Below are positions 10,084 to 22,600 of a DNA stretch of 50,989 nt, piece by piece. The stretch covers positions 6,871 through 57,859 of the forward strand of contig SZWC01000567.1 of assembly GCA_023375785.1 (NCBI GenBank), in the 5' to 3' direction. Origin of the DNA: Penium margaritaceum (Eukaryota; Streptophyta; Zygnematophyceae; Desmidiales; Peniaceae). Each line of letters begins with the position of its first letter. Position 1 is the first letter of the stretch. A program made the translations under genes and the position numbers. The notes beneath the pieces are model-generated. The model was not told the origin of the DNA, searched no databases, and was given only the letters and a program-made list of their open reading frames with translations.

Positions 10084-13000
10084 TTGCTAGTCGATAACTG
10101 GTCTTTGTAAACCATTGTTTCTCCCTCTGACCATTTGTGAATCGTGTTATGAGTTGTCAACGTTCACCAAACATAGTGAAGTTATTCGGTCATGGTCAGT
10201 GACACATGCCTACTTTGGTTGGTCATTTTGCATGGTAGCCACAGCGTGCCACTGCTCACTGAAGGTCTTTATACTTGCTTGTTGATAACTATTCTTCCCA
10301 AACCATTGTTTCCCCCTTTGACCACTTGTGACCCCTTGTTATGAGTTGTCAATGTTGACCACACATAGTGAAAGTCTTTGGTCATGAGATGTGACATATG
10401 CCTACTTTGGTTGGTCATCGTGCATGGTAGCCACACTGTGCGAATACGTACTGAAGGTATTTGCACTCGCTAGTTGATAACTTGTACATCTAAACCATTG
10501 TTTCCCCTCCTTACCATTTATGACTCGTCTTATGGGTTGTCAACGTTGACCACACAGAGTGAAATTCTTTGGTCATGGTCTGTGGCATATGCTTACTTTG
10601 GTTGGTCAATATGCATGGTAGCCACATTGTGCCACTACTTAAGGAAGATCTTTGTACTTGCTAATGGATACCTAGTGTTCCCAAACCATTCTTTCTCCCT
10701 CTGACTAGTTGTAAATATTTTTATGAGTTGTCAACGTTGACCACACATAGTGAAATTCTTTGGTCATGGTCAGTGACGCATGCCTATTTTGGTTGGTCAT
10801 TGTGCATGGTATCCACAACGTGCCACTACTCATTGAAAACATTGCTAGTCAATACCTGGTATTCCCAAACCATTGCTTCTCCCTCTGAAAATTTGTGACT
10901 CGTGTTATTTGTTGTCAACGTTGACCACACATAGTGAAATCCTTTGGTCATCGTCAGTGACAACTACCTACTTTGGTTGGTCATTTAGCTTGGTATCCAT
11001 ACCAAGCCACTAATGATTGAAGGTCTTTGTTCTTTCTAGTTGATAACTAGAAGTCCCAAACCATTTTTCCCCCTTCTGCCCATTTGTGAATCGTGTTATG
11101 AGCTGTCAACGTCGACCACACATAGTGAAATTCTTTGATCATGGCCAGTGACATATGCCTATTTTGATTGGTCATTGTGCACGGTAGCCACACCGTGCCA
11201 CCACTTATTGAAGGTATTTGTACCTGCTAGTTGATAACTAGTATTCCCAAACCATTGTTACCACCTCTTTCCATTTGTGGCTCGTATTATGCGTTTTCAA
11301 CATTGACCACACATAGTGAAATTCTTTTGTCATGGTCAGTGACATATGCGTACTTTGGTTGGTAATTGTGCATGGAAGCCACACCGTGCCACTACTTATG
11401 AAAGGACTTTGTACTTTCTAGTTAACAACTGGTATTTGTAAACCATTGCTTCTCCCTCTGACCATTTGTCAATCGTGTTATGAGTTGTAAACGTTCACCA
11501 AACATAGTGAAATCATTCGGTCATGGTCAGTGACGTATGCCTACTTTGGTTGGACATTTTGCATGGTTGCCACAACGTGCCACTTCTTATTGAAGGTCTT
11601 TGTACTTGCTGATTGATAACTTGTATTCCCAAACTATTGTTTTCCCCTTTGACCATTTGTGACCCGTGTTATGAGTTGTCAAGGGTGACCACACGTAGTG
11701 AAATTCTTTGGTCATGATATGTGACATATGCCTACTTTGGTTGGTCATTGTGCATGGTAGCCACACTGTGCGTATACATACTGAAGATCTATTCACTCTC
11801 TAGTTGATAACTAGTATATCCAAACCATTTTTCCCCCTCTTACCATTTGTGACTCGTATTATGGGTTGTCAACGTTGACCATACACAATGAAATTCTTTG
11901 GTCATGGTCTGTGACATATGCTTACTTTGGTTGGTCAATATGCATGGTAGCCACACCGTGCCACTACTTATTGATGGTCTTCGTACTTTCTATTGGATAC
12001 CAAGTGTTCCCAAACCATTGTTCCTCCCTCTGACTAGTTGTGACTCATGTTATGAGTTGTCAACGCTGACCACACAGTGAAGTTCTTTGGTCATGGTCAT
12101 TGACACATGCCTATTTTGGTTGGTCATTGTGCATGGTAGCCACAACGTGCCACTACTTATTGAAAATCTTCCTAGTCAATACCTGGTATTCTTAAGCCAT
12201 TGCCTCTTCCTCTGAACATTTGTGACTTGTGTTATTGGATTGTCAACGTTGACCACACATAGTGAAATCCTTTGGTCATCATTAGTGACAACTACCTACT
12301 TTGGTTGGTCATTAAGCTTGGTATGCATACCGAGCCACTAATGATTGAAGGTCTTTGTTCTTGCTAGTTGATAACTAGAAGTCCCAAACCATTGTTTCCC
12401 CCTCTGCCCATTTGTGAATCGTGTTATGAGCTGTGAACGTTGACCACACATAGTGAAATTCTTTGATCATGGCCAGTGACATATGCCTGTTTTGATTGGT
12501 CATTGTGCATGGTAGCCACACCGTGCCACCACTTATTGAAGGTCTACGTACCTGCTAGTTGATAACTAGTATTCCCAAACCATTGTTACCCCATGTTACC
12601 ATTTGTGGCTCGTATTATGAGTTTTCAACATTGACCACACATATTGAAATTCTTTTGTCATGGTCAGTGACATATGCGTACTTTGGTTGGTCATTGTGCA
12701 TGGAAGCCACACCGTGCCACTACTTATGAAAGGTCTTGTAATTTCTAGTCAATAACTGGTATTTGTAAACCATTGCTTCTCCCTCTGACCATTTGTGAAT
12801 TGTGTTATGAGTTGTCAACGTTCACCAAACATAGTGAAATCATTCGGTCATGGACAGTGACGTATGCCTACTTTGGTTGGAGATTTTTCATGGTGGCCAC
12901 AATGTGCCACTTCTTACTGAAGGTCTTTGTACTTGCTAATTGATAACTAGTACTCCCAAACTATTGTTTCCCCCTTTGACCATTTGTGACCCGTGTTATG

Positions 13001-13780
13001 AGTTGTCAAGGATGACCACACGTAGTGAAACTCTTTGGTCATGATATGTGACATATGCCTACATTGGTTGGTCATTGTGCATGGTAGCCACACTGTGCGT
13101 ATATGTACTGAAGATATTTTCACTCGCTAGTTGATAACTAGTACATCCAAACCATTGTTTCCCCCTCTTACCATTTGTGACTCGTTTTATGGGTTGTCAA
13201 CGTTGACCACACACAAGAAAATTCATTGGTCATGGTCTGTGACATATGCTTACTTTGGTTGGTCAATATGCATGGTAGCCACACTGTGCCACTACTTATT
13301 GATGGTCTTTGTACTTTCTAGTGGATACCAAGTGTTCCCAAACCATTGTTCCTCCCTCTGACTAGTTGTGACTCATGTTATGAGTTGTCAACGCTGACCA
13401 CACATAGTGAAATTCTTTGGTCATGGTCAGTGACCCATGCCTATTTTGGTTGGTCATTGTTCATGGTAGCCACAACGTGCCACTACTTATTGAAAATCTT
13501 GCTAGTCAATACCTGGTATTCTTAAACCATTGCTTCTTCCTCTAAACATTTGTGACTTGTGTTAGTGGGTTGTCAACGTTGACCACACATAGTGAAATTC
13601 TTTGGTCATGGTCAATGACAACTTCCTACTTTGGTTGGTCATTAAGCTTGGTATCCATATCAAGCCACTAATCATTGAAGGTCTTTGTTCTTGCTAGTCG
13701 TTAACTAGAAGTCCCAAACCATCGTTCTCCCTCTGACCATTTGTGACTCGTGTTATGATTTGTTAAGGTCGACCACACAC
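9987..13780 (+). repeat. Seven-monomer higher-order repeat (~1.33 kb), about 3 copies
   Basis: Diagnostic variants recur every ~1329 bp. GTTCACCAAACATAG is near 10162, 11491 and 12819. GGTCATGATATGTGAC or its variant is near 10380, 11709 and 13038. ATAACTAGAAGTCCC or its variant is near 11045, 12370 and 13700. Copies span about 9987-11317, 11318-12644 and 12645-13780. The seventh monomer of the third copy (TTTGATCATGGCCAGTGAC) is displaced to about 14165 by two extra monomers. Seven monomers of ~190 bp match the period. Confidence 0.85.
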
Positions 13781-15693
13781 AGTGAAATTCTTTGGTAACT
13801 TTCAGTGACATATGCCTACTGTAGTTGGTCATTGTGCATGGTAGCCACAGCTTGCCACTATTTATTGAAGGTTGTTGTACTTGCAAGTAGATACCTAGTG
13901 TTCCCAAATGGTTGTTTCCCCCTCTGACCATTTGTGACCCGTATTTTGAATTGTCAACGTTGACCACACACAATGCAATTTTTTGGTCATGGTCAGTGAC
14001 AAATGCCTACTTTGGTTGGTCGTTGTGCATGGTAGCCACTACGTGCCACTACTTATTGAAGGTATTTGTACTTGCTAGTCGATAACTAGTATTACCAAAC
14101 TATTGTTTCCCCCTCTGCCCATTTGTGGATTGTGTTATGAGCTGCCAACGTTGACCACACATAGTCTTTGATCATGGCCAGTGACATATGCCTACTTTGA
14201 TTGGTCATTGTGCATGGTAGCCACACCGTGCCACCACTTATTGAAGGTCTTTGTACCTACTAGTTCATAACTAGTATTCCCAAACCATTGTTTTCCCCTT
14301 TGGCCATTTATTACTTGTGTTATGAGTTGTCAACATTGACCACACATAGTAAAATTCTTTGGTCATGATCAGTGACATATGCCTACTTTGGTTGGTCATT
14401 GTGCATGGTAGCCACACGGTGCCACTACTTATTGAAGGTCTTTGTACTTGCTAGTAGATAACAAGTATTTTCAAACCATTGTTTCCCTCTTTGATGATTT
14501 GTGAATCGTATTATGGGTTGTCAACATTGACCACCCATAGTGGAATTCTCTGGTCATGGTCAATGACATATGCCTCCTTTGGTTGGTCACTGTGCATGGT
14601 AGCCCTACCGTGCCACTACTTACTGAAGGTGTTTGTTATTGCTAGTCAATAACTAGCATTCCTCAACCACTGTTTCCCCTTCTGACCATTTGTGACTCGT
14701 GTTCCGAGTTTTCAACATTGACCCATCAAAGTAACATACTTTGGTCATGATAGGTGGCATGTGCCTACTTTGGATGGTCATTGTGCATGGTAGCCACACC
14801 GTGCCACTACTTGTTGAAGGTCTTTGTACTTGCTTGTCGATAACAAGTATTTCCACACCATTTTTTCCCTCTCTGATCATTTGTGACTTGTATTATTGGT
14901 TGTCAACGTTGACCACCCATAGTGAACTTCTTTGGTGATGGTCAATGACATGTGCCTACTCTGGTTGGCCACTGTGCATGGTCGCCACACCGTGCCACTA
15001 CTTATTGAAGACTTTTGTACTTGCTAGTCAATTTCTAGTCTTCTGCAACCATTGTGTCTCCATTTGACCATTTATGACTCGTGTTCCGGGTTGTCAACAT
15101 TGACCCATCGTACTTAAACTCTCTGATCATGATAAGTGACATGTGTCTAGTTTGGTTGGTCATTGTGCATAGTCATCAAACCATGCCACAAATTGTTAGG
15201 TATTTGTACTTGGTAGTTTATGCCTAGTGTTTCCAAACCATGTTTTGATCCTTTTACCATTTGTGACTCTTATTATGAGTTGCCAATATTGACCACACAC
15301 AATGGAATTCTTTGCCTTATGTTCAGTGACATATGCATACTTTGGTTGGTCATTGGGCATGGTAGCCACATCGTTCCACTACTTCTTTAAGGTCTTTGTA
15401 CGTACTAGACAATACCAGGTGTTTCCAAACCATTACTTCCCTCTCTGGACATTTCTGACTGGTGCTTTGTGGTGGTAGGGAAGTAGTATGTGGCAAGAGG
15501 TAGGAGAGAGCTTGAAACGCCACAAGAGATCAGTTCCTGTTGTGGGTGCAGACCATTACAAAGGGTGCTTGCGCTGATGCAGAGGATGATGCTGAAAGCT
15601 GCTGATAGATGCCAAGGGAGTGGGCGCAGGGGTAAAAATAAACGCGCTTTGAATAGGATGCGGTCAGGGGGAATGTAAAACACCACAACGCCG

Positions 15694-16004
15694 TGAGAAA
15701 TCTGTTTCCAATGCAGGTGCAGGTTGCTGCAAAAGCGGACAGCTAGCTCGTGAAGATCCTTGTGACACCAGATGCGGAAGATTGTGGATGACAAAGAGAG
15801 AAAGGATGATGATGGACTCTGGGCATAGGGGCGAGCCGCGTGCGCTGANTGAGAAATCTGTTTCCAATGCAGGTGCAGGTTGCTGCAAAAGCGGACAGCT
15901 AGCTCGTGCAGATCCTTGTGACACCAGATGCGGAAGATTGTGGATGACAAAGAGAGAAAGGATGATGATGGACTCTGGGCATAGGGGCGAGCCGCGTGCG
16001 CTGA
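15694..16004. repeat. 155-bp direct duplication around a gap (n at 15849)
   Basis: 15694-15848 and 15850-16004 are both 155 bp and almost identical (GCTCGTGAAG versus GCTCGTGCAG). A single n separates them. They lie in the interior of LTR element A and most likely reflect unmerged assembly overlap. Confidence 0.85.
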
Positions 16005-16790
16005 GGAAGTTTTGGCGTGGGCGCAGGTCGTCGCGCAACGGGTGAAGCGACAGGGCGGATCCTTGTACCGAGCGGGAGAAATGCTGGACGCAGAGGAGCG
16101 GCTGATGAAGGAGTGGGCGCAGGGTAAAACCACGTGCGAAACTACACGAAACACTGCATTCTATTCCTCTGAATAGAGGAATAGAATGTGGCAAGGGGAA
16201 GACAAATGCCAATGCGCCGTGAGAAATCTGCTGCTGGCATGGGTACAGGCTGTTGCGAAGCGTGCAGCTGGCTCGTGTATATCCTTACGCTGGCGACAGA
16301 TGCTGATGATTGCTGATGATGAGGCTGAATCTGGGCGCAGGGGCAAGCCGCGTGCACTGCGGAAGTTTCGGTGTGGGCGGAGGTCGTCACGAAAACTGGC
16401 AATGTGACTGGGCGGATCCGTTTTTCGAGAAGATGATGATGATGATAGCAGAGGAAGAGATGTTGATGGAGTAGGTGCGGGGGCAGAACCACGTGCGCAG
16501 CGAAGCGATGCTGATGATGGCAAAGCTGAAGCTGATGCAGAGGCAGTTTGAGGAGGCAGAGAAATTTGGAACAAGGCTGATGTGAAGGTAGGCGAGAGGA
16601 GATGGAGGATGCTGTAGGGTGATGAAAAGGATGATTCATCAAGGCTGTCTGAAGAGGTAGCCTTGGTGAAGATGTTGTTCCAAGGAGATACCGCCGAGAT
16701 TTCATTCTCCTTGGTATGATCCCTTAGAAGGGTGATGATGGGGATGATGGAGATGGTGATGGTGCTGAATGCTAGGGATGCAAGAGTGGA

Positions 16791-18459
16791 GGGTGCTGCC
16801 ACAATGCCACGCTCAAAGAGGGCTCTGCTACAGCGAGCTCTGTGAGTCCAGTGGAAGTGTAGGGAAGCGCAGGGATTCGGGCAGTCAGGTCCACTGGTAC
16901 ATTGGCTTGTTCCACCGGTTAGCTTGATTGAGCAGGGAGATGGGTGGTATCCGGTTCCAGTGGCATTTTGACAATGCCTTTGTTGACAGGCTTTGGCTAC
17001 GAATGCAGGTGCTGATGGGGAAGTATGTGGGGGTCGTGCCCACGTACGCAAAAAGGAGGCACTCAAGAAGCAAGAGCTTCCACTTTATCTAGAGGAGTGA
17101 TGGCTTGTGCCCCAGTTTGCTCGAGCCCGACGAGTAGTATGATTGGCAGTGCCGATGCTCTGGCGAGAGGGAGACCTGCTGTTGTTGAGAAGTGGTGAGG
17201 ACGCACGTTACTGCGAGATTGGCGGTATTACCGGGTGGATCCTTGTGCTAGTACAAAGGAAGGAGAAGAACAGAGGAGAAGAAGGCTTGGATGTAGAATC
17301 TTGAGTGCAGGGGTGGAACCACATACACTTGAGATGAACCGGCGTGGGTGCAGGCCGTCGCGAAGCTAGCTGTTTGGCCGGGCAGCTCCTGGTGCCGAGC
17401 AAAGAATGATGACTAGAGATGCTTGTGGAGAAGTAATGGAATGACTGCAAGGGCAAACCTCCTGCCCTGCAAAAGTAGTGGAGGAGAGATGCAGCAAGGG
17501 GAAGGCTTGAGCCAACGTGCCGCGTAAAATCTGCTACCGGCATGGGTGCATGCCGCTGTAAGGTGGGTAGGTGGCACATGCAGATCCTTGTACTAGTCAC
17601 AGATGCTGAAGCTGCTGATGATGGCGGAGGAAGATGATACCAAAGCGTGGGCGTAGGGGCGAGCCGCGTGTACTGTGGAAGATTCAGTGTGGGCGCAGGC
17701 CGTCGCAACGAGAACGATACAACCGGGCGGATCCTTGTGTTGAGTGAATGACAAAGGTGATGGCGGCAAAATAATTNCATGGGTGCATGCCGCTGTAAGG
17801 TGGGTAGGTGGCACATGCAGATCCTTGTACTAGTCACAGATGCTGAAGCTGCTGATGATGGCGGAGGAAGATGATACCAAAGCGTGGGCGTAGGGGCGAG
17901 CCGCGTGTACTGTGGAAGATTCAGTGTGGGCGCAGGCCGTCGCAACGAGAACGATACAACCGGGCGGATCCTTGTGTTGAGTGAATGACAAAGGTGATGG
18001 CGGCAAAATAATTGATGATAGAGTGGGCGCAGGTGCAAGAACTCATGCGCTGCTGAAGAACGTGGATGATGATGTAGAACGTTTGAAAGCAGATGCAGAT
18101 GACGCTGATGAGGCGACAGTAGATGAAGATGAGGCAGAACGGGAGAGCTGTAAAGGAGGAGTTATCGTGGTGAGAGGTTGATGCTGAGAGGAGAATCTGG
18201 CAGAGTGGAGGAGGATGAAGTTGGCGGGAGGGACATGGATGGAGCAGAGGTCTTCTGATTTTAGGAGATGGGTGGCTTGTTCCACCTATTTTGGCTCGAG
18301 ACCGACGAGCAGCGGAGCTGGTGGTGTCCATTATCCTGACAAACAGAGGAGGGAATTGAAGCAGAGCCTGTATGCTGGAGTCAGGAAAGTGACGGCTTGT
18401 GCCCCCAATTGGCTCGAGACCGACGAGCAGGGAGAATGGTGGTGTCCGATATCGTGACA
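16791..18459 (-). repeat. Repeated coding module cluster in element A (GEQAV and AVAEP blocks)
   Basis: Minus-strand translation gives YRTPPFSLLVGLEPIG (18459-18380), a second copy with WTPPAPLLVGLEPK then VEQATHLLKSEDLCS (18341-18265), LPIILLVGLEQTGAQAITPL (17160-17098), and a weak fourth copy (16955-16905). The last is followed by ELAVAEPSLSVALWQ (16842-16791). The same blocks occur in elements B and C. I do not recognise the family. The AVAEP block follows the module in B as well (38253-38300), so the order is conserved. Confidence 0.65.
17541..18013. repeat. 236-bp direct duplication around a gap (n at 17777)
   Basis: 17541-17776 and 17778-18013 have equal length (236 bp) and appear identical by eye, with one n between. 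They contain one B and one A interior module of element A. Probably an assembly overlap. Confidence 0.87.
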
Positions 18460-19083
18460 ACACACGCAACTTCTGCTGCTAAAGAGAAAAAGAGGTCGGC
18501 ACGAGGAAGCGGCTCAAGGAACTGATTTGGCGTATACAAGGAGGAGGCTGCAAACAGGAATGATGGTGACGATGATGCAGATGAGGCCGGTGAGAAGTGC
18601 TGGAACAGTTGAAGAAGGAGAAGGGTTGGAAGACGCTGCGAGAGGAAGAGGCGGTATATGAGGTGGCGTTTCTGCTACGGGGTCACTTTGGAACGATGAA
18701 ATTTGTGCAAAATAGAGGACAACTGGTTGAGGCTGCAACAAAGAATGTGTTAGTGGAGGGCAAGGAGCAGCGGAGTGAAAGTGGAGAAAGCGAGCATTTG
18801 CAGGAAGCTTTGACGAAGCAGGCAACAGAAGGCAGCTCAAAAGCTGTTGGCAGCTGTTTGACGGTAGGGAATCACCAGACGTTTGCCACGGGCATGAGAA
18901 TGCACGTAGGGCTTGGTCAAAGTGAAGAGAACCTCCACAGCTTAATAAGCAGTCGTCGTGTCACTAGGGACGTCAGTTACGGAGGAAACGGCGACAGTTG
19001 GACTCGAGAGAGGCTGGCGGGAGTAGTGATGATGCCTGCAAAATGTCGACTTGGTCACCGATTACCAGGCAATGTTGCCTGAT

Positions 19084-19095
19084 GCTATGATACCA
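19084..19095 (-). other. Primer-binding site of element A (tRNA-iMet type)
   Basis: The minus strand reads TGGTATCATAGC immediately after the LTR end CTTCTGACA. It differs by one base from TGGTATCAGAGC, the standard plant Copia site complementary to initiator tRNA-Met. Confidence 0.85.
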
Positions 19096-19678
19096 TGTCA
19101 GAAGAATGGAGTGGGTCAGATCACCAGCAGCAGAAGCAGGTATAAGCAGTCAGATGTGTAGCTTTGTGTAGAGAAGTTGAGCGGAGCTGGGAGTTAGTCA
19201 GAAAGCGAGAGGTGGGAGGTGGCTTAGTAAGTATGAGAGAGGACTCAGTTTGGCGAGAAGGTTGAGATCAGAGGCGAAGAGTTGAGCACTGAGTGAGAGT
19301 GGAGTGGAGCGAAGGACATGGATTGGATAACGAGGACTCGTGAGCGAAAGATGAGTAGGGCGAAGACACGGCGGTGAAGCCGCGGAACCAAAAGGGAACA
19401 GAGCGAAGACAACTATTCTAGTTAACATCAAGAGATTAAACATCCTCGGTAAAACATCGCAAAACAGGAAAAAATCAGAGCAAAAACTTCTTTTCCGCTA
19501 GCCGGACGCGGTTGCGACATGATCACAGTTATTAGGGGCGGCTCGCCTCTGCGTCCTCCATCGTGGCCAACAATTCGTTGGCGAGGTGGGTCGTGTTGGT
19601 TCGGTATGGAACCTGAACCTTATTCAAAGCTTGGATTATCCAAGGGATTATGCTAGTTTTGACTTCAATATTCCAACA
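19096..19678 (-). mobile_element. 5' LTR of element A
   Basis: 583 bp, starting TGTTGGAATATTG and ending CTTCTGACA on the minus strand, so it has TG...CA ends. It shares with the other LTRs the GTTCAGGTTC block near its start and an internal ATGTTTAATC/GGATGTTCATTCCC-type block. The right flank is the 20-bp array (starting AGAAA). The left target duplication cannot be checked because the element's other end is missing. Confidence 0.85.
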
Positions 19679-22600
19679 AGAAAAAGGTAGAGCAAGCAAG
19701 GGAAAGGTGGAGAAAGCCAGAGAAATGTGGAGCAAGGCAGAGAAAGGTGGCCCAAACCACAGAAAGGTGGAGCAAGACAGAGAACGGTGAAGCAAGCCAG
19801 AGAAAGGTGGATCAAGCCAAGGAAAGTTGGAGCAAGCGAGAGAAAGGTGGAGCAACTCAGAGAGCGGTGGAGCAAGCATGAAACGGTGGAGCAAGCCATA
19901 GAATGGTGGAGCATGCCAGAGAAATGTGGAGCAAGCCACAGAAAGGTGGAGTAAGCCAGGGAATGTTGGAGCAAGCCCGAGAAAAGTGGAGCAAGCTAAA
20001 GAACGGTGGAGCAAGCCAGGGAAAGGTGGAGCAAGCCAGAAAAAGGTGGAGTGAGCAGAGAAAGTTGGAGCAAGCCAGGGATAGGTGGAGCAAGCCAGAG
20101 AAAGGTGGAGCAAGCCAGAGAATGCTGGATTAAGCCAAAGAAAGGTGAAGTAAGGAAGAGAACAGTGGAGCAAGCCAGAGAAAGGTGGAGCAAGACAAAG
20201 AAAGGCAGAGAAAGCCAGAGAACGGTAGAGCAAGCGAGAGAAAGGTGGAGAAAGCCAGATAAAGGTGGAGCCAGCCAGGGAATGGTGGAGCAAGCCAGAG
20301 AAGGTTGGAGCACGCCACAGAAAGGTGGAGCGAGCCAGGGAAGGGTGGACCAAGCAAGAGAAAGGTGGAGTAATCAAGAGAACAGTAGAGCAAGCCAGAG
20401 AAAGATGGAGTAAGCCATAGAAAGTTGGAGCAAGCCAGGGAAACGTGGAGCAAGCCAGAGAAAGGTAGGGCAATCCCAGGAAACATGGAGCAAGCCTGAG
20501 ATAGGTGGAGCAAGCCAGAAAAAGGTGGAGCAAGCCAGAGAAAGGTAGAGTAAGCCAGAGAAATGTGGAGCAGGACAGAGAACGGTGGAGCAAGGCAGAG
20601 AACGGTGGAGCAAGCCAGTAAATAGTGTAGCAAGCCAAAGAAAGGCGGAGCAAGGCAGAGAAAGGTGGAGCAAGCCAGAAAAAGGTGGAGCAAGCCAGAG
20701 AAAAGTGGAGCAAGCGAGAGAAAGGTGGAGAAAGCTAGAGATTGGTGGAGCAAGCCGGAGGAAGGTGGAGCAAGCCAGAGAAAGGTGGAGCAAGCCAGGG
20801 AAAGCTGGAGAAACCCAGAGAAATGTGGTGCGAGCAAGAGAAAGGTGGATCAAGCCAGAGAAAGGTGGAGCAAGCCAGAGAATGGTGGAGAAAGCCAGAG
20901 AAAGGGGGAGCAAGCCAGGGAATGGTGGAGCAAGCCAGAGAAAGGTGGACCAAACCAGAGAACAGTGTAGCAAGCTTGAAATGGTGGAGCAAGCTAGAGA
21001 ATGGTGGAGCAACCCAGAGAAAGGTGGAGCAAGCCAGGGAAAGGTGGAGCAAGCGAGAGAAAGGTGGAGCAGGCCAGAGGAAGGTGGAGCAAACTAGGGA
21101 AAGGTGGAGCAAGCCAGAGAAAGGTGGAGCAAGCTAGATAACGGTGGAGCAAGAAAGAGAAAGGTGGCGCAAGCCAGAGAACGGTGGAGCAAGCTAGAGA
21201 AAGGTGAAGCAAGCCAGCAAAAGGTGGAGCAAGCAAGAGATAGGTGGAGCAAGCCAGAGAAAGGTGGAGCAAGCTAGAGAACGGTGGAGCAAGCAAGAGA
21301 AAGGTGGCGCAAGCCAGAGAAAGGTGGAGCAAGCTAGAGAACGGTGGAGCAAGCAAGAGAAAGGTGGCGCAAGCCAGAGAAAGGTGGAGCAAGCTAGAGA
21401 ACGGTGGAGCAAGCAAGAGAAAGGTGGCGCAAGCCAGAGAAAGGTGGAGCAAGCTAGAGAACGGTGGAGCAAGCAAGAGAAAGGTGGCGCAAGCCAGAGA
21501 AAGGTGGAGCAAGCTAGAGAACGGTGGAGCAAGCAAGAGAAAGGTGGCGCAAGCCAGAGAAAGGTGGAGCAAGCTAGAGAACGGTGGAGCAAGCAAGAGA
21601 AAGGTGGCGCAAGCCAGAGAAAGGTGGAGCAAGCTAGAGAACGGTGGAGCAAGCAAGAGAAAGGTGGCGCAAGCCAGAGAAAGGTGGAGCAAGCTAGAGA
21701 ACGGTGGAGCAAGCAAGAGAAAGGTGGCGCAAGCCAGAGAAAGGTGGAGCAAGCTAGAGAACGGTGGAGCAAGCAAGAGAAAGGTGGCGCAAGCCAGAGA
21801 AAGGTGGAGCAAGCTAGAGAACGGTGGAGCAAGCAAGAGAAAGGTGGCGCAAGCCAGAGAAAGGTGGAGCAAGCTAGAGAACGGTGGAGCAAGCAAGAGA
21901 AAGGTGGCGCAAGCCAGAGAAAGGTGGAGCAAGCTAGAGAACGGTGGAGCAAGCAAGAGAAAGGTGGCGCAAGCCAGAGAAAGGTGGAGCAAGCTAGAGA
22001 ACGGTGGAGCAAGCAAGAGAAAGGTGGCGCAAGCCAGAGAAAGGTGGAGCAAGCTAGAGAACGGTGGAGCAAGCAAGAGAAAGGTGGCGCAAGCCAGAGA
22101 AAGGTGGAGCAAGCTAGAGAACGGTGGAGCAAGCAAGAGAAAGGTGGCGCAAGCCAGAGAAAGGTGGAGCAAGCTAGAGAACGGTGGAGCAAGCAAGAGA
22201 AAGGTGGCGCAAGCCAGAGAAAGGTGGAGCAAGCTAGAGAACGGTGGAGCAAGCAAGAGAAAGGTGGCGCAAGCCAGAGAAAGGTGGAGCAAGCTAGAGA
22301 ACGGTGGAGCAAGCAAGAGAAAGGTGGCGCAAGCCAGAGAAAGGTGGAGCAAGCTAGAGAACGGTGGAGCAAGCAAGAGAAAGGTGGCGCAAGCCAGAGA
22401 AAGGTGGAGCAAGCTAGAGAACGGTGGAGCAAGCAAGAGAAAGGTGGCGCAAGCCAGAGAAAGGTGGAGCAAGCTAGAGAACGGTGGAGCAAGCAAGAGA
22501 AAGGTGGCGCAAGCCAGAGAACGGTGGAGCAAGCTAGAGAAAGGTGGAGCAAGCCAGCGAAAGGTGGAGCAAGCAAGAGATAGGTGGAGCAAGCAAGAGA

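Larger units (their letters stand above)
8600..15467 (+). repeat. ~190-bp satellite array, about 37 diverged monomers
   Basis: Head-to-tail monomers of about 188-192 bp. Each contains a GTGAAATTCTTTGGTCATGG block, then CTACTTTGGTTGGTCATTG, GTAGCCACACCGTGCCACT, TTTGTACTTGCTAGTTGATA, CCAAACCATTGTTTCCCC, and finally GTCAACGTTGACCACACATA. Counting the GCCAC anchor gives about 37 units, including a shortened one near 8800 and one created by the gap at 9799. Monomers differ at many positions, so the array is old compared with the 20-bp minisatellite. Open frames here are short and differ between monomers; I see no coding role. Monomer length is in the range of plant centromeric or heterochromatic satellites, but that role is not shown. 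Confidence 0.93.
15468..19678 (-). mobile_element. LTR element A (non-autonomous, truncated at its 3' end)
   Basis: On the minus strand: an LTR at 19678-19096, a tRNA-iMet-type primer-binding site at 19095-19084, then an interior running down to about 15468 where it stops against the satellite. No 3' LTR or polypurine tract is found, so the 3' end is deleted. The interior has no pol. It carries the repeated GEQAV-type coding module (18459-18380, 18341-18265, about 17160-17098 and 16955-16905), an AVAEP-type block (16842-16791), and many Cys/His-rich A/B modules. Two n gaps (15849, 17777) with duplicated flanks inflate its length. Internal frames contain many interruptions. Confidence 0.8.

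Noticed and set aside
8600-15467. Short open frames within the satellite (for example 76-138 codons)
   Set aside because: They recur only as variable fragments of the ~190-bp monomer, shift between monomers and carry no shared start or domain.
16161-17066. 301-codon minus-strand frame with clustered Cys and His, possibly a gag zinc knuckle
   Set aside because: The spacing does not match CCHC (C-x2-C-x4-H-x4-C). The frame runs through A/B modules that change frame between copies, so the run is probably fortuitous.
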